Below are positions 34,191 to 44,929 of a stretch of DNA of 64,000 nt, piece after piece (position 1 is the stretch's first letter; every line of letters begins with the position of its first letter). Source of the stretch: Tribonema minus (taxonomy: Eukaryota > Sar > Xanthophyceae > Tribonematales > Tribonemataceae); assembly GCA_017506865.1 (NCBI GenBank), contig JAFCMP010000020.1:1-64000 (forward strand), written 5' to 3'. A program made the position numbers and the translations under genes. The notes under the pieces are model-generated. The model saw only the letters and a list, made by a program, of their open reading frames with translations, was not told where the DNA came from and made no database searches.

Positions 34191-36220
34191 CCCAGCAGTT
34201 GGCAAGAAATTGGCATGTTCAACCCCGCCGCAGCACTGACAGGACACACACGAGGCCCGCTGCAAGGGTTCCCCAGCTCTTGTGGTCGCACTGGTCAACC
34301 ATATCGCCTGTGGCCGATTCTTGCAGTTCAACTTTGTCAGTTTGCACACGCCCGATCCTGTTCAGCGCCGCAGTGTGCGCTGCAGGGGCTGGCGCGTCAA
34401 TCGCAGACATGACCTAACGGCTGCATTTGCCGGTGCAGCTGCGAAGGCGCGGCCGCTGCTGAGCTGAGCGCTGCTGCAGCAGCGCTAAGCAGCGCGCTTA
34501 GCGTTGCTGCAGCGCGCAAACCACCAGCGCGTTGACAGCACGCCACGCAGCCAGTGGCGCTCTGCCGTTGCAGCTGCAGAGGCACGGCCGCTGCTGCGGC
34601 GACTGACATGCAGCTGGCTGTGCTGCCGTCGCTGCCCCCGTTGCCAGCGGCCACCGTGGCTGTCAGTCACAGCAGCTCTGGTTGTCCGTGCCGAGCGCCT
34701 GATCAATGGCACTATGCCCAGCGCGCACACCGCGAGCCTGCTGCAGCATGAGTAACGTCAAAAACTGCCGGCAGCACCGGCAGCAGCAGCAGCAACAGCA
34801 GCAGCAACAGCAGCAGCACCACCACCACCACTGGTGGCACCCTTCAATGCGCCAGTGCTGCATCATCGTCAAGCACTCGCTTGCGCTGGTTGCTGGCGCT
34901 GCTGCCATGGCCATGGGTGGCAGATGCTACCGCCATGCGATCACATCACACAAGCTGCTGCCATCGCCGTGGGCGCATCTCACGCCTGGCGACGCGCAGC
35001 ACTCTTGACCAGTCGTCTGACGTAGTCACACCGCATGATCACGCCACAGACGCGGGCATGTGTGAGAATGGTGGGTCAAGGAAGGGGGGGGAGGGGGGGG
35101 CAGACTCCTCAGGGAGTGAGATATTTCCTCGTCTGGGAGCACCTGTCGTGTCAGCCCGGTTTCCATTGTTGGAATACAACACTGCCTTGTGTGGCACACA
35201 CATGCCAGATGCATGCTACGCGTGGCACTTGTCTTGTTGAAAAACAAAGCGCTTGTGTGTTTGAATGACATCGTAGGCCAGGCTGGAGGTCTGACGCTGT
35301 GCCAGAGGTTATGTGCATGACGCACTTCGGCAATACCAGGCTTCAGCGTCGGATCCACGCAACCCCTGCTTTGCTTCTTGAAGCGTCCAAGCTGCTGCGC
35401 CAGTGCTGATGCATGCCGATGCTGTGCTGCGCCAAATTGCATTTTTGTGTCTACCGTGCTGGTGTTTCACTGCTGGGCCGCTTGGGCTGGCCGTGCACGC
35501 GTTCGCGCGGGTGCCGCAAGCAATGGCGTGTGCACATATATGATTGGCTGGCTGAGCGCTGATGCCGTGTTCAGCAGTAGTTGGCGCCTCCGCGACTGAT
35601 GCGACTTTGCGCTAGATTGTAGGGCATCTCCTGCATGTAGACTGTGTGGGGTTGGGTCCTGATGGTTGCGTATGCACACTCAAGAATATACTTCAACATC
35701 TTCCGACCAGTGGCTGGCTCAGCCACCAGGCCAATGACATGCCCTGCACCAGGCAATCAGTTTGCGCGCACATGGATCGTACAGACCGCAGTAAGCAATG
35801 GCCATTCCTACACCCAAGAAGTGTGTACACGCATGTACAGATTCCTGAATGCAAGCATAGGCACACACACACGTACATCTTTTGTGCACAATGTGGCCTC
35901 TTGACCCGCATGGTCACTGCAAGCAATGCAGCACTCTGAAACGCAGGCCAGCACAAGCGCATGCGAGCATTTCAAGAAGCAGTGGCTCTTTACTTTAGTG
36001 CTATTTACTTTGTTGTAGGGAACAGTGTACCTACTGCGTCCCCACACCCGTATACACTGACACCGATACACAGGCTGCAGCAGCGGACGCGGCGGCAGCG
36101 GCCGTGGTCCAAGAAAGCCCCATTTGAGAGCTGCTGCTCTGCCGTGCCACACATGGCTTGCGTGGCCTGTGGGCCAGCAGCACTGGCTTTGAAACCGCAC
36201 CGCAGCTTGAAAACCGCACC

Positions 36221-36280
<60 letters not shown>

Positions 36281-36351
36281 CTGCAGCAGCGTGCAGTGGC
36301 AACGCCCGGCCGCCGCTGCCACAAACAGCAGCAGCGCTCAACAGCGTGTGC
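34191..36351. other. Intergenic region with CAG/CAA tracts
   Basis: No supported gene. Triplet tracts at about 34781-34835 (CAG/CAA then CAC) and 36219-36281 (about 20 CAG units) are open as poly-Gln, poly-Ser or poly-Cys in several frames but have no coding context. An 18-bp tandem pair, GAAA(A)CCGCACCGCAG, precedes the second tract. Confidence 0.55.
36219..36281. repeat. (CAG)n microsatellite, about 20 uninterrupted units
   Basis: Perfect CAG run between CGCACCG and CTGCAGCAGC, about 70 bp beyond the stop codon of the first SDR gene. Confidence 0.95.
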
Positions 36352-38351
36352 TCACATGACGAGCGACGCGCCGCCGTCGACCAGGTGCACGGAGCCGGTG
36401 ACGAAGGAGGCGTCGTCCGACAGCAGAAAGCACGTAAAGCGCGCCACCTCCTCCGGAGAGGCCGCGCGCTGCATGAGCTGTATGCCCTTGGCCAGTTCGT
36501 CAATGTCGTTGTCCTGTATGCCGGGGGCGAAGACCTGGAAGATGGGCGTGCGGACCGTGCCCGGCGCGATGCTGTTGATGCGCGTGTTGTGCAGCGCTGC
36601 TTCCACGGCCTGCGCAATGGGGAGTGTACTACATAGTGTGAGGGCCGTGGCGTGAAGGCGGTGACGTACATGTGACGCGGTGCCGTTGACTTAGGGTCAA
36701 GGGCTAGGCCTACGCTCACCGCTCAGACTGAGCTGCCGTGGCATTCGGTTGCAGGAGGAGAAGGAAGTGCACAGTTGTAGAATGTTACGGTGTGGACGCA
36801 GGCAGTTGACCCGGATTTCAGCCTTGACCCTGACTTCAGCCTCAAGCCTTGCCAATCTCAGGATAAGAGCCGATGAAGCGTGTGATTCGACTGTGCGCTT
36901 GTGAAGCCAGAAGCACAGGCTGCATACATGAGCGACCAGCGTTTCCCCAGGCCAGCCACACAGTAACTTTGCCAGGCAACGCCCACAGGTCATTGTAGCC
37001 AGTGCCGTCAGTGGCAAGAGCGAGGGCGCGCAGCCGCTGCTGCAGGCCGTCACTTGAGGCCGCTGCTAGAACGTGTGTGCGCCAATATCATAGCAGTATC
37101 TCCCTCGCAATGGGGCAGCAACATGTCTGGGCTGCAGCAGCACCAACGGCTGTGCGACTTTGACTCTCTCTACTCACTGACTCACCGCATACTTGACGAG
37201 CATGTCCACGGCGGCCTTGCTCGCTGCATAGGCGTTGTTGCCACTGGCAAGCGGACTCGCGGATGCAACGCTGCCGGCGACGCTGGAGTTGACAACGATG
37301 CTGCCCTGGCCTCCGCTCTTCTCAATGGCGGGCAGTGCGTACTTGAAGCCGAACACGGCGCTCTTGAAGTTGGTGGCAAATACCGTGTCAACCATTTCAT
37401 TGGTGATCTGCGCAGCAGCAAAGGCAACGCTTGCGGTCAGAGTCACTCTTGAAGTCTATGCTACTTTGATTATGAGTGAGTTGTGACTTCTACCTTCTCA
37501 TACTGCTGTAGTACAGCTGACTCAAAGTCTGCCGGAGGCTACTTTGCTGTCTTGTGCAAGTGCAGAAGCGTCTGGTACACAAGCTGTGTGGTTGAAGTGT
37601 TAACTCAGCCGCTTGGCATCAACTTGATGCATCACTGATGCACTTGAGTCAATCGAGAAAATTGAGGTGATCGCAAGCCTCGACGTTAGCTGCGTTGAGC
37701 TCTGAGACAAGGACGACCATTGGCGGTATGAATATGTTGAGGTTGAAGTCTTGCCTGCGCAAGGGGCGCGCCTGCGAATGTGCCCGCGTTCAAGAAGGCA
37801 ACGTCCAGGCGCCCGTACTTGCTCATTGCCAAATCCACCATGGCTTTGCTGGTGGCCTCTTGGCTGACGTCCGCAGCCAGGGTTGTCACCTGGCCGTCCT
37901 TGGCCTGCAGCAGCCATGAATATGAACAGTGTCATGGTCCAACAATGATGGTGGGGATTTGAACAAGCAGCTGATGGCTCCCTGCCTTTCACTGGCAACT
38001 GTCACATGGACACAGCAAGCAGGAAGCGTACTCTGTGCTTCACCAACCCATTCAGAGCAGAGACTGACCTTGATCTCAGCCACTGCAGCATCGAGCTTGT
38101 CCTGGCTGCGCGACACCAGCACCACCTTGGCTCCCTCGTGCACAAGCTGTACTGTCGTTGCCAACCCGATGCCTGTCGAGGCTCCAGTAACAATAGCGAC
38201 CTTGCCTTCGAACCTCTGCAGCGGTGCATGGCGAGCAACACATGGCGTATGACGAGGAATGCACGCGTATACTCGCTATGCTTCGTCGCAACGTTCCTTC
38301 TACAGGCTCTCACAACAGCAGGCATGCGATCTCACTCACCTTGGCTGCCAT
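36352..38351 (-). CDS. Short-chain dehydrogenase/reductase, paralogue 1 (five exons, 262 aa)
   Basis: Exons are 38351-38340 (a 12-nt first exon, MAAK), 38215-38069, 37904-37755, 37407-37186 and 36609-36352. All junctions are phase 0. It is a classical SDR: cofactor loop VTGASTGIG, Arg after strand 2 (VSRSQDKL, suggesting NADP(H)), NAGTFAG, the structural Asn in ATNFKS, the catalytic Ser in [14 protein letters not shown] with Tyr and Lys, and the C-terminal IAPGTVRTP and [14 protein letters not shown]. Length is normal for the family; substrate unknown. Intron 3 begins with GC (GCGCAG/GCAAGA), as in both paralogues. Introns 4 of this gene and paralogue 2 are still alignable, implying a recent duplication followed by inversion or transposition. 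Confidence 0.93.
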
Positions 38352-38954
38352 GGTGCTTGATCAGGATGTCTGTGAAATTTCTTGTTGCTGTTGTTGGAGG
38401 TGTAGCAGGGAATGAGTGCCCTCAGTCCTGCATGCGTAGAAGGAGGCATCGCCTGTCCGCCGATCGCCGCAGCAGGGCCGGTGAGAATATCACCGGCCAC
38501 CAGGCATCGCTACCGCCTCGAGCCCTCAGGCCGAGCAAATAAGCGCGTAGTGAGGCCGGTTTATTCCTGACGTCGCACGTACGTACGTACGGCGGTGCGC
38601 AACTTGAACTTGAACTTCACCTTGCTGGAAATTGATCGCTTTGTGCGCAGGAAGTGATTCTTTGACAACTTTAGCAACTCATTGCCATAGCACAGTACAC
38701 AGGCACGGCCGATTCGTGCCAAGACAAAGAAGCAGCTGCTCACACGCCTCAAAGTAGTACCTACTTAGCCGCCAACGCGTGCGACGGCTCAGTGTTGAAT
38801 GTCCTCAAGAAGAGCAACGCGGCACGCACACAGAAAACGAGCGTGCGGTCACACCACGCACCCATGCAAACATCACAACAACGCCGCCTCAGACATCACC
38901 ACCACGTTGAGTACGTACACTTCTACATTGCTGCGCGCGCACACGGAAACGACG

Positions 38955-41900
38955 TCAAACCCCCTTCCCCCCCCCCGGGCCCTTTCTCCGCCCCCCCGCC
39001 TTGCGCGCGATGCCCGTGTCCGCAATGTGCGCCTCCCACAGCGCCGCGATGCGGTCCGCTTCACGCTTCTCTTCGGCGGGCGTCTGGGGCACGCGCCCGC
39101 CCTCGCTCCAGCCCCCCCCCTCAGCCGCGCCTTCTTCCTCCTCTTCGCCGTCAGCTTCGTCGCTGTCTTCGTCGTCCTCCGAGTCGTAGTCGAGGTGGTT
39201 CACCCAGTCCTTGGGGTTGTAAGGCTTGATGTTCTCCCACCGCGCCTCGAGATTCAGCTCCTGCAGCGGCGGCGGATGTGCGTGCGGGGAGTGAGGGTGT
39301 AGTCAGTGCTACTAGTCACTACACACCGGCGTGTGCACTAAGGATTCAAGTACCTGCCCCCTCTGATTTGAGTCAGCACATGAGCATATGAGCTTCAAAG
39401 TATGCAAATATACTTTCAAGTACTTCAAGTTGAAGTACTTCAAGTAGAAGTACTTGAGGTACGAGCAGAGTCAAATGTCTGCAAAGCATGATCACGCTGC
39501 CGGCATCAGCAGTGGTCCCAGGGTGAGCGTTTTGGCCATCCACCCTCCTCACTGGACCGAGAGCGTACAAGACTTCACGCACGTCGGCAAACACCAGTGC
39601 TCAACAGCGGTCTTTCTGTTGACACCATCAGCCGCAAACGCCATGGCCAGGACTCCTCGACGATGCAGCCGCTACAGCTACAGGCTCTTCACCTGAGTGA
39701 AAACCTTTGAGCCATGCAGCCTTCATCATACCCCTCCCTCCCCGGCCCTAACCCTAGCTGCCTACAACAACCCTCGCGACACTTTCTTTGGGTTCGCACC
39801 CCTAAATCCCCAGCTCACCCTAACCCCAGCTGCCTTCAATGCGCACCACAATGTATTTGGGCTTCGGACCTTTACACTCATGCCCCACCCTAACCCTAGC
39901 TGCCAGCAACAAACCTCGCAATACTACTTGGCTTCAAACCGCCAAGTCCCTACCGCGCCCTAACCCTCACCCTAACCCTACATGGCGCCCCCCAACGCAC
40001 CTTGCGATACTTGGCTTCGAACACGTGTACAATCAGATTCCAGCAGTCCACGATCATCCAGTCGTCGCAGTCGTAGCCCTCCGCGCCGGTGATGCCCGGC
40101 GCGTGCGACAGCTTCCGCCGCTTCAGCGCGTACGTGATGACATCGCTCAGCCGCTGCAGCGAGGGGGGATGCAGGGGGGAAGGGGGGGGGGGGCGTTGTC
40201 TGTGCAGATGCGCAGGGTACAGATACGGGACACAGTGAAGTGCGCAGTTCAGCGCAGTACAGAGTGCCTGGGACACTGCGCATGGCATCAGCGCGCGCAT
40301 GTATGGCGTCGAGCGCTTTCTAGTGCTTCACAGCGCCCAGAAGGCATATTGCGTGCAGGGTATGCAGGTGCTGGTCTACTGCAAGTACTTGAAGTACGTA
40401 ATTTGTCTCATGCGCTTCTGGAGTGGCGACACTGGGATCAGCGCTCAGGCGATCGTCACTACCGCAATCACGCTCACAACGTGCATACGCAAGTTGATGG
40501 CGATGCGGCGCGATTTAGTGATCCCATCGGTGTCGTTCACCCATCAATGAAACTGTTTTACGTGCGTGCGGCTCTGTAGTCCGTGCACAAGCACTGGATG
40601 CAGGTGCAGTGGTATAGCTGACAGACACAGCACGATGACAGCTGTGATGCAGTGCAGAGGCGCTGAGCCACTTCTTGACCCTAATCCTAACCCTAACCCT
40701 TCACGGGCCATTCGTGCATTGAACTATGTGGCTCACGTGGCTCAGCTATGCCGCACTTCAACTTTGTGAGAACCCTGACAGAGCGTGCGCTGTGCAACCT
40801 CAACGCGCCCAGCGACTAGAAGTCCAGGTGTGTGGCCTACAGCTCCATGTGTCACTGTACCGCCAATCCGCGCACCATGCGTCCCCGTGAAAGTGAGACA
40901 GCACGCAACAGTAGACAACAGCGATAGACAGCAGGCGCCTCGCCCGCACGCGCACCCTCACCTGCATGTGCCGCATGCTCCTGCCCGTGCAGAAGATCAT
41001 GGCGTCCGCCAGGTCGCTCTTCCCCGCAAGGTGCACCACCCTGATGTCCGTCCCGCCATTGTTCTCCAGCGCCGTCACCACCTCCCCCACCGTCAGAGGC
41101 ACTCTGCAGAGTGAAGTGCGTGCAGGTGGGCAGCGGCGGGGGGGTTGAGGGAGGGTCAGCATAGAGCTCTGCAATCTTTTGATTCGTTTTCTTCAGTGTG
41201 TGTGTGTGGGGGGGGGCGGGGGCAGCATTCAGTACGTGCGCTAGACATGCCTGGTGATTTCCAAAGGGATCAGGTTGTGAATGGCATGCTGTAAAACGTT
41301 GCAGTGGCGCGTACGGAGCGGCGCACGAGGGCGCACCGGCGGCAGCTAACCCTAGCCCTAGCGCCAAGCAAGTAAAGGCATGCGACTGTGGAGAAATATC
41401 TGGGGGTACGGGAACGCGCAGCAGCTGTGGTGCTGCGCTGCGCAGCTGCTGCGCTGCGCTGACATGCATCAAGGGACGCTGCAGCCGATGGACTTGATTG
41501 AAAGACTGTGGTCGTCTGTGCTGGTGCAATATGCTCAAAGCATGTTGCTCTGGTGGTGCACCTCTGTCTGGGCACATCAAAGATGACTTTGCAGTCACGC
41601 AGAGAAAGCTGCCCGGTGCTGCGGCTAAAGAAAAGGGTGGCCATCGTGGAATGCAGGCAAGACTTTGAGCAGAAAACGTGAATCAAAACGTTTAGCGTTG
41701 GCGAGCTTGATGTTGGCAGTGGCAGAGGCACTGGTAATGAGTGGGCAATGTGGCTACATGTGCTGGGGGACAGCGGCCTGAGGGGTTGCCTCACGTAGCT
41801 GGTGGTTTGTATTGCACAGTAGATCTTACATACCACCCACAACCAAACTCAAGTTCATGACCAGTCAACTCATCGACAGCAGATGCCAGCAGCATGACGA

Positions 41901-42600
41901 CTGCTTCAGCAAGGGTTGTCGGTGCACCTGCCTGCGCTGCCAAAGAAAGGGTAAGCAGCCTCGGTCAAGAGTCGCCAGAAGCACTGAAAATATCAAATCT
42001 GCCATATCATGCTGGGTAAAGAAAACACTCATCACAGCCCCGTGAGGGTGCAGGCACCCTATGTATATTTAGAAAAGCAATACGACAGGTTGCACAAGTT
42101 GACCAAAACCTTACCTATGTCGGTGGACTCTGTCACTTTCTTGCGAGCACAAACGGCAGCCTTCTCTTTGACGCAGCGCTGGCACAGCTGCAGTGGCGAT
42201 ATGCATCGATATGATTCGATGAAATTGTATTCAGAATCATCTTTATCTTTGCATGCAGACGAATACCAAAAGATGCTGTGCCAGAGCTCCGGACTCACTT
42301 CGGTTTTACATCGATGTCTGCGCTCCCTCCTGCCTTCCTGGGTGCATTACTGCTCCACGTCCAGCTTCTCGCCTTGACGGCACTCCTATCAGGACCTGCG
42401 GCTGTTCCAGCTGGAGATTTGGCGCCGCTGCTTGTCGCTGTCGGATTTTTTGCTGCTGGCTGCTTGGCACCCGCCTGCACGTTTGCCTTACTGCTGCCGG
42501 CGCTAGTATCTGTTGTCGAAGCTCTTGCGCAAAGCAGACACACTCGTGGCAGCGCTCGCGCACCCTGTCTGATCACCGGCCGCAGCAGCGTCGTTGCCAT
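38955..42600 (-). CDS. Iojap/RsfS/MALSU1-family ribosomal silencing factor (four exons, 300 aa)
   Basis: Exons are 42600-42299, 41103-40962, 40153-40001 and 39260-38955. The first junction is split inside a Lys codon (AA/A), the others are phase 0. The N-terminus MATTLLRPVIRQGARALPR is Arg-rich, lacks acidic residues and fits a mitochondrial (or plastid) presequence, followed by an Ala/Ser linker. Exons 2-3 form the RsfS/Iojap domain: VPLTVGEVVTALENNGG, VVHLAGKSDLADAMIF, TGRSMRHMQ, GYDCDDWMIVDCWNLIVHVF and EAKYRK. The C-terminus has WENIKPYNPKDW and a very acidic run (YDSEDDEDSDEADGEEEEE). Family members bind uL14 on the large organellar subunit and block or assist subunit joining. The exon 1 link rests on phase, splice consensus and the targeting-like sequence, so it is less certain than the rest. 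Confidence 0.85.
39746..40000 (-). repeat. About 70-bp tandem array copying the exon 3 end of the Iojap-like gene, with TTAGGG units
   Basis: CCCTAA(CCC) blocks start at 39746, 39818, 39888 and 39958 (spacing 72, 70, 70). Between them are degraded copies of the exon 3 end: exon CTTGCGATACTTGGCTTCGA at 40001-40020 parallels CTCGCAATACTACTTGGCTT and weaker versions further left. The array starts exactly at the donor of exon 3. Confidence 0.8.
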
Positions 42601-44929
42601 CGCCAGGTCTTGTGCACACGATTCGTTCTTCAACTTTGCACAGTTGCAGTTGGACGTTGAACTAGAAACGTGGCGTGGCTGTACACTGTAGGCTGCCCAG
42701 CATAACGTCTTATCCTCTCAGTCGTCAGCCTCATTCTCATCATGCTTAGCTTGCCAGCCTCGGGACCAGGCTAGACACACACCACCATACCCGGAAGTTC
42801 TGCGCCGGACCCCCCAACGCTTGCACCGAAGTTGATCGCCTAGACCCTGGGCCGGGTCTCTTCAGTGCGTTTAGGCACTCTCAACGATACTCGAGCTGCT
42901 GAAGTTCCGACATCATCCCCAGCTTTCACACAGCTTGCGACAGCATGCATGCTCTGGGTGACACAGACAACAGAACGGGATGTACAGCTGCGAGGATCCC
43001 TGAGATCGAATATCTTGTATCTTGCAAAGTTTTGCTGTAGTACTGTGCAAAAAAATCCTGCAAACGACATGTGGAGACCACGGGCCGGCCCATGACGTGT
43101 CAGGGGTTTCTGGTGGTGATACCTTTTAGTGCGGTGGTGGTAAGGCAACTCATGCAGATCGGTTGCATCAAATGTATGCACGTGTTGTTTGTGGAACGCT
43201 GTGAAGCAGCTACCACCAAGCAATCAGCCATCGTCAGTGGTCCTCCGCTGACGTATACGTTCGTAGTTGGGGCGGCCCTAGCACTGTGCATGCTTTGAGC
43301 CCTGCATGCGCCGCTCCAAGCTCAAGCCCTGCGAGCTTCACAGCCCTCAGTTAGCTGCAAGTACACGACCTACTCTCTGCACCAAGCACTGCTGCTCACC
43401 TGCTACGCCTATAAACGTTACCACGGATAATTCAACAACGGGCACCTAGGCGCGACAGTTGCTGGTACACAACTGTAGCTGGCAAATGCACATTAATACT
43501 TCCAAGTACAAGGCGACACACCTACAACATGGCATTTCCACAGCCACAAGTGGAATATAATAAAAGTACAAGAATGCTGAAAGGCAGCAAATCACACCTG
43601 AGAATGAAAGCGTAGTGCGCAGGTAGGCGATCAAGTATGTTATGGGGTTAGCTGACATCATGATTAGTCAACGCTCTTCAGATGGTCACTAATGTAGCTT
43701 GATGTGCATTGGCATGCCTGCAGATGATGCAACGCCCTGATGCATGCATTGCTCACATACACGCTTCTGTGGTGTCTCAGCTTTCCAGACAACAGGCAGC
43801 TACATCACCATGGCAGCACGGTACTTGAGTGCGCGCAGTAGGGCACATGATGACACACGCAGGTGCAAGCGGTGCTCACCATCAAACCTTGACACACTGT
43901 ACAAATCTAGAATGGAGCAAGCTATCAGCAAGGCCGCAAGCATGCAGTATACCTCAATACACAGGCAGTACGAGCGTGAACGAACGCACACGCAATCGCT
44001 CGAACCACAAACAGGCTTGTTTGACGCACAAGACCAGCAGTCGCACATGGGCACAAGCAAGCAGCAACAGTGAGAAATCAAACGCATGGCTGTGAAAGTT
44101 GCTGACTGATATTCAAGGAGCAGGGGGGGGGGGGGACGGGGGGTCCATCACACCTATCATGACAAACTCCGATGCAGCAGCACCAGTCACAGCACCCACT
44201 GTACACAGGCGCATCCCTAATCCACGCACCGCACCTCTCTCACCGTAGCCGAAGGGTAGCGACGGGCCGCGTGTCACTATCCTGGTAGCACACAGGCTGG
44301 CCCCACTGTAAACTGATTAACCTGACCCTAACACCTGACCGTATGCAACGTCGGAACAGTTGTGTCCCCCGGCTGTGGGGCGGGGAACATAACATGAACA
44401 AAATTACTGTAAGGGCCTACATCCAAAACAGGCGCGCGGCGCCTAGAAACTGCAGCGGGAGAGTGGTAGGAGGGGGAGGGGGTTGTCGGCGCAGCCGACA
44501 GGAAAAATGCAAAACAATGCCTGAGACATCGCCCTGGAGCCATGGCAGCAGGCTGCGTGCCACCCAAAGTCCGCACTCTCGCCCCCGAATGCGTCTAGCT
44601 ATAACAGGCAAAGAGGTGGTGCCTCCGCACGAAAACAGTCGACAGCTACGGACTGACAGAGAGAAAGAAGCTTAACCGCGCTCAGCATCGCCGAGGCGTC
44701 GGGGGGGGGGGGAGAGACGCCCGAGGGGGGGGCGGCGCGCGCGCGGGGGGGCGCGCGTGCATGTATCCTATAAGAAACTATGCTCTGTGTGTGTGTGTGA
44801 CACTGTGTGTGTGTGTGTTGCGAGGGGCGGCGAAGGCAGTGAGCGGAGCGACAGACGCCGGTGGTGCGTAGCGCGCGCGGGGCGGCGCGCGCCTCACCTC
44901 CCACCGGCCGAGCGCTGCTGCCGCCGCCG
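42601..44929. other. Intergenic region upstream of the Iojap-like gene and downstream of RWP-RK
   Basis: No supported gene. There are G-runs at 44121-44140 and 44700-44710 and a (GT)n tract at about 44785-44818. CCTGACCCTAACACCTGACC near 44321 is telomere-like. Confidence 0.5.

Noticed and set aside
36219-36324. Poly-Gln or poly-Cys protein over the CAG tract
   Set aside because: Open in several frames on both strands purely because of the microsatellite.
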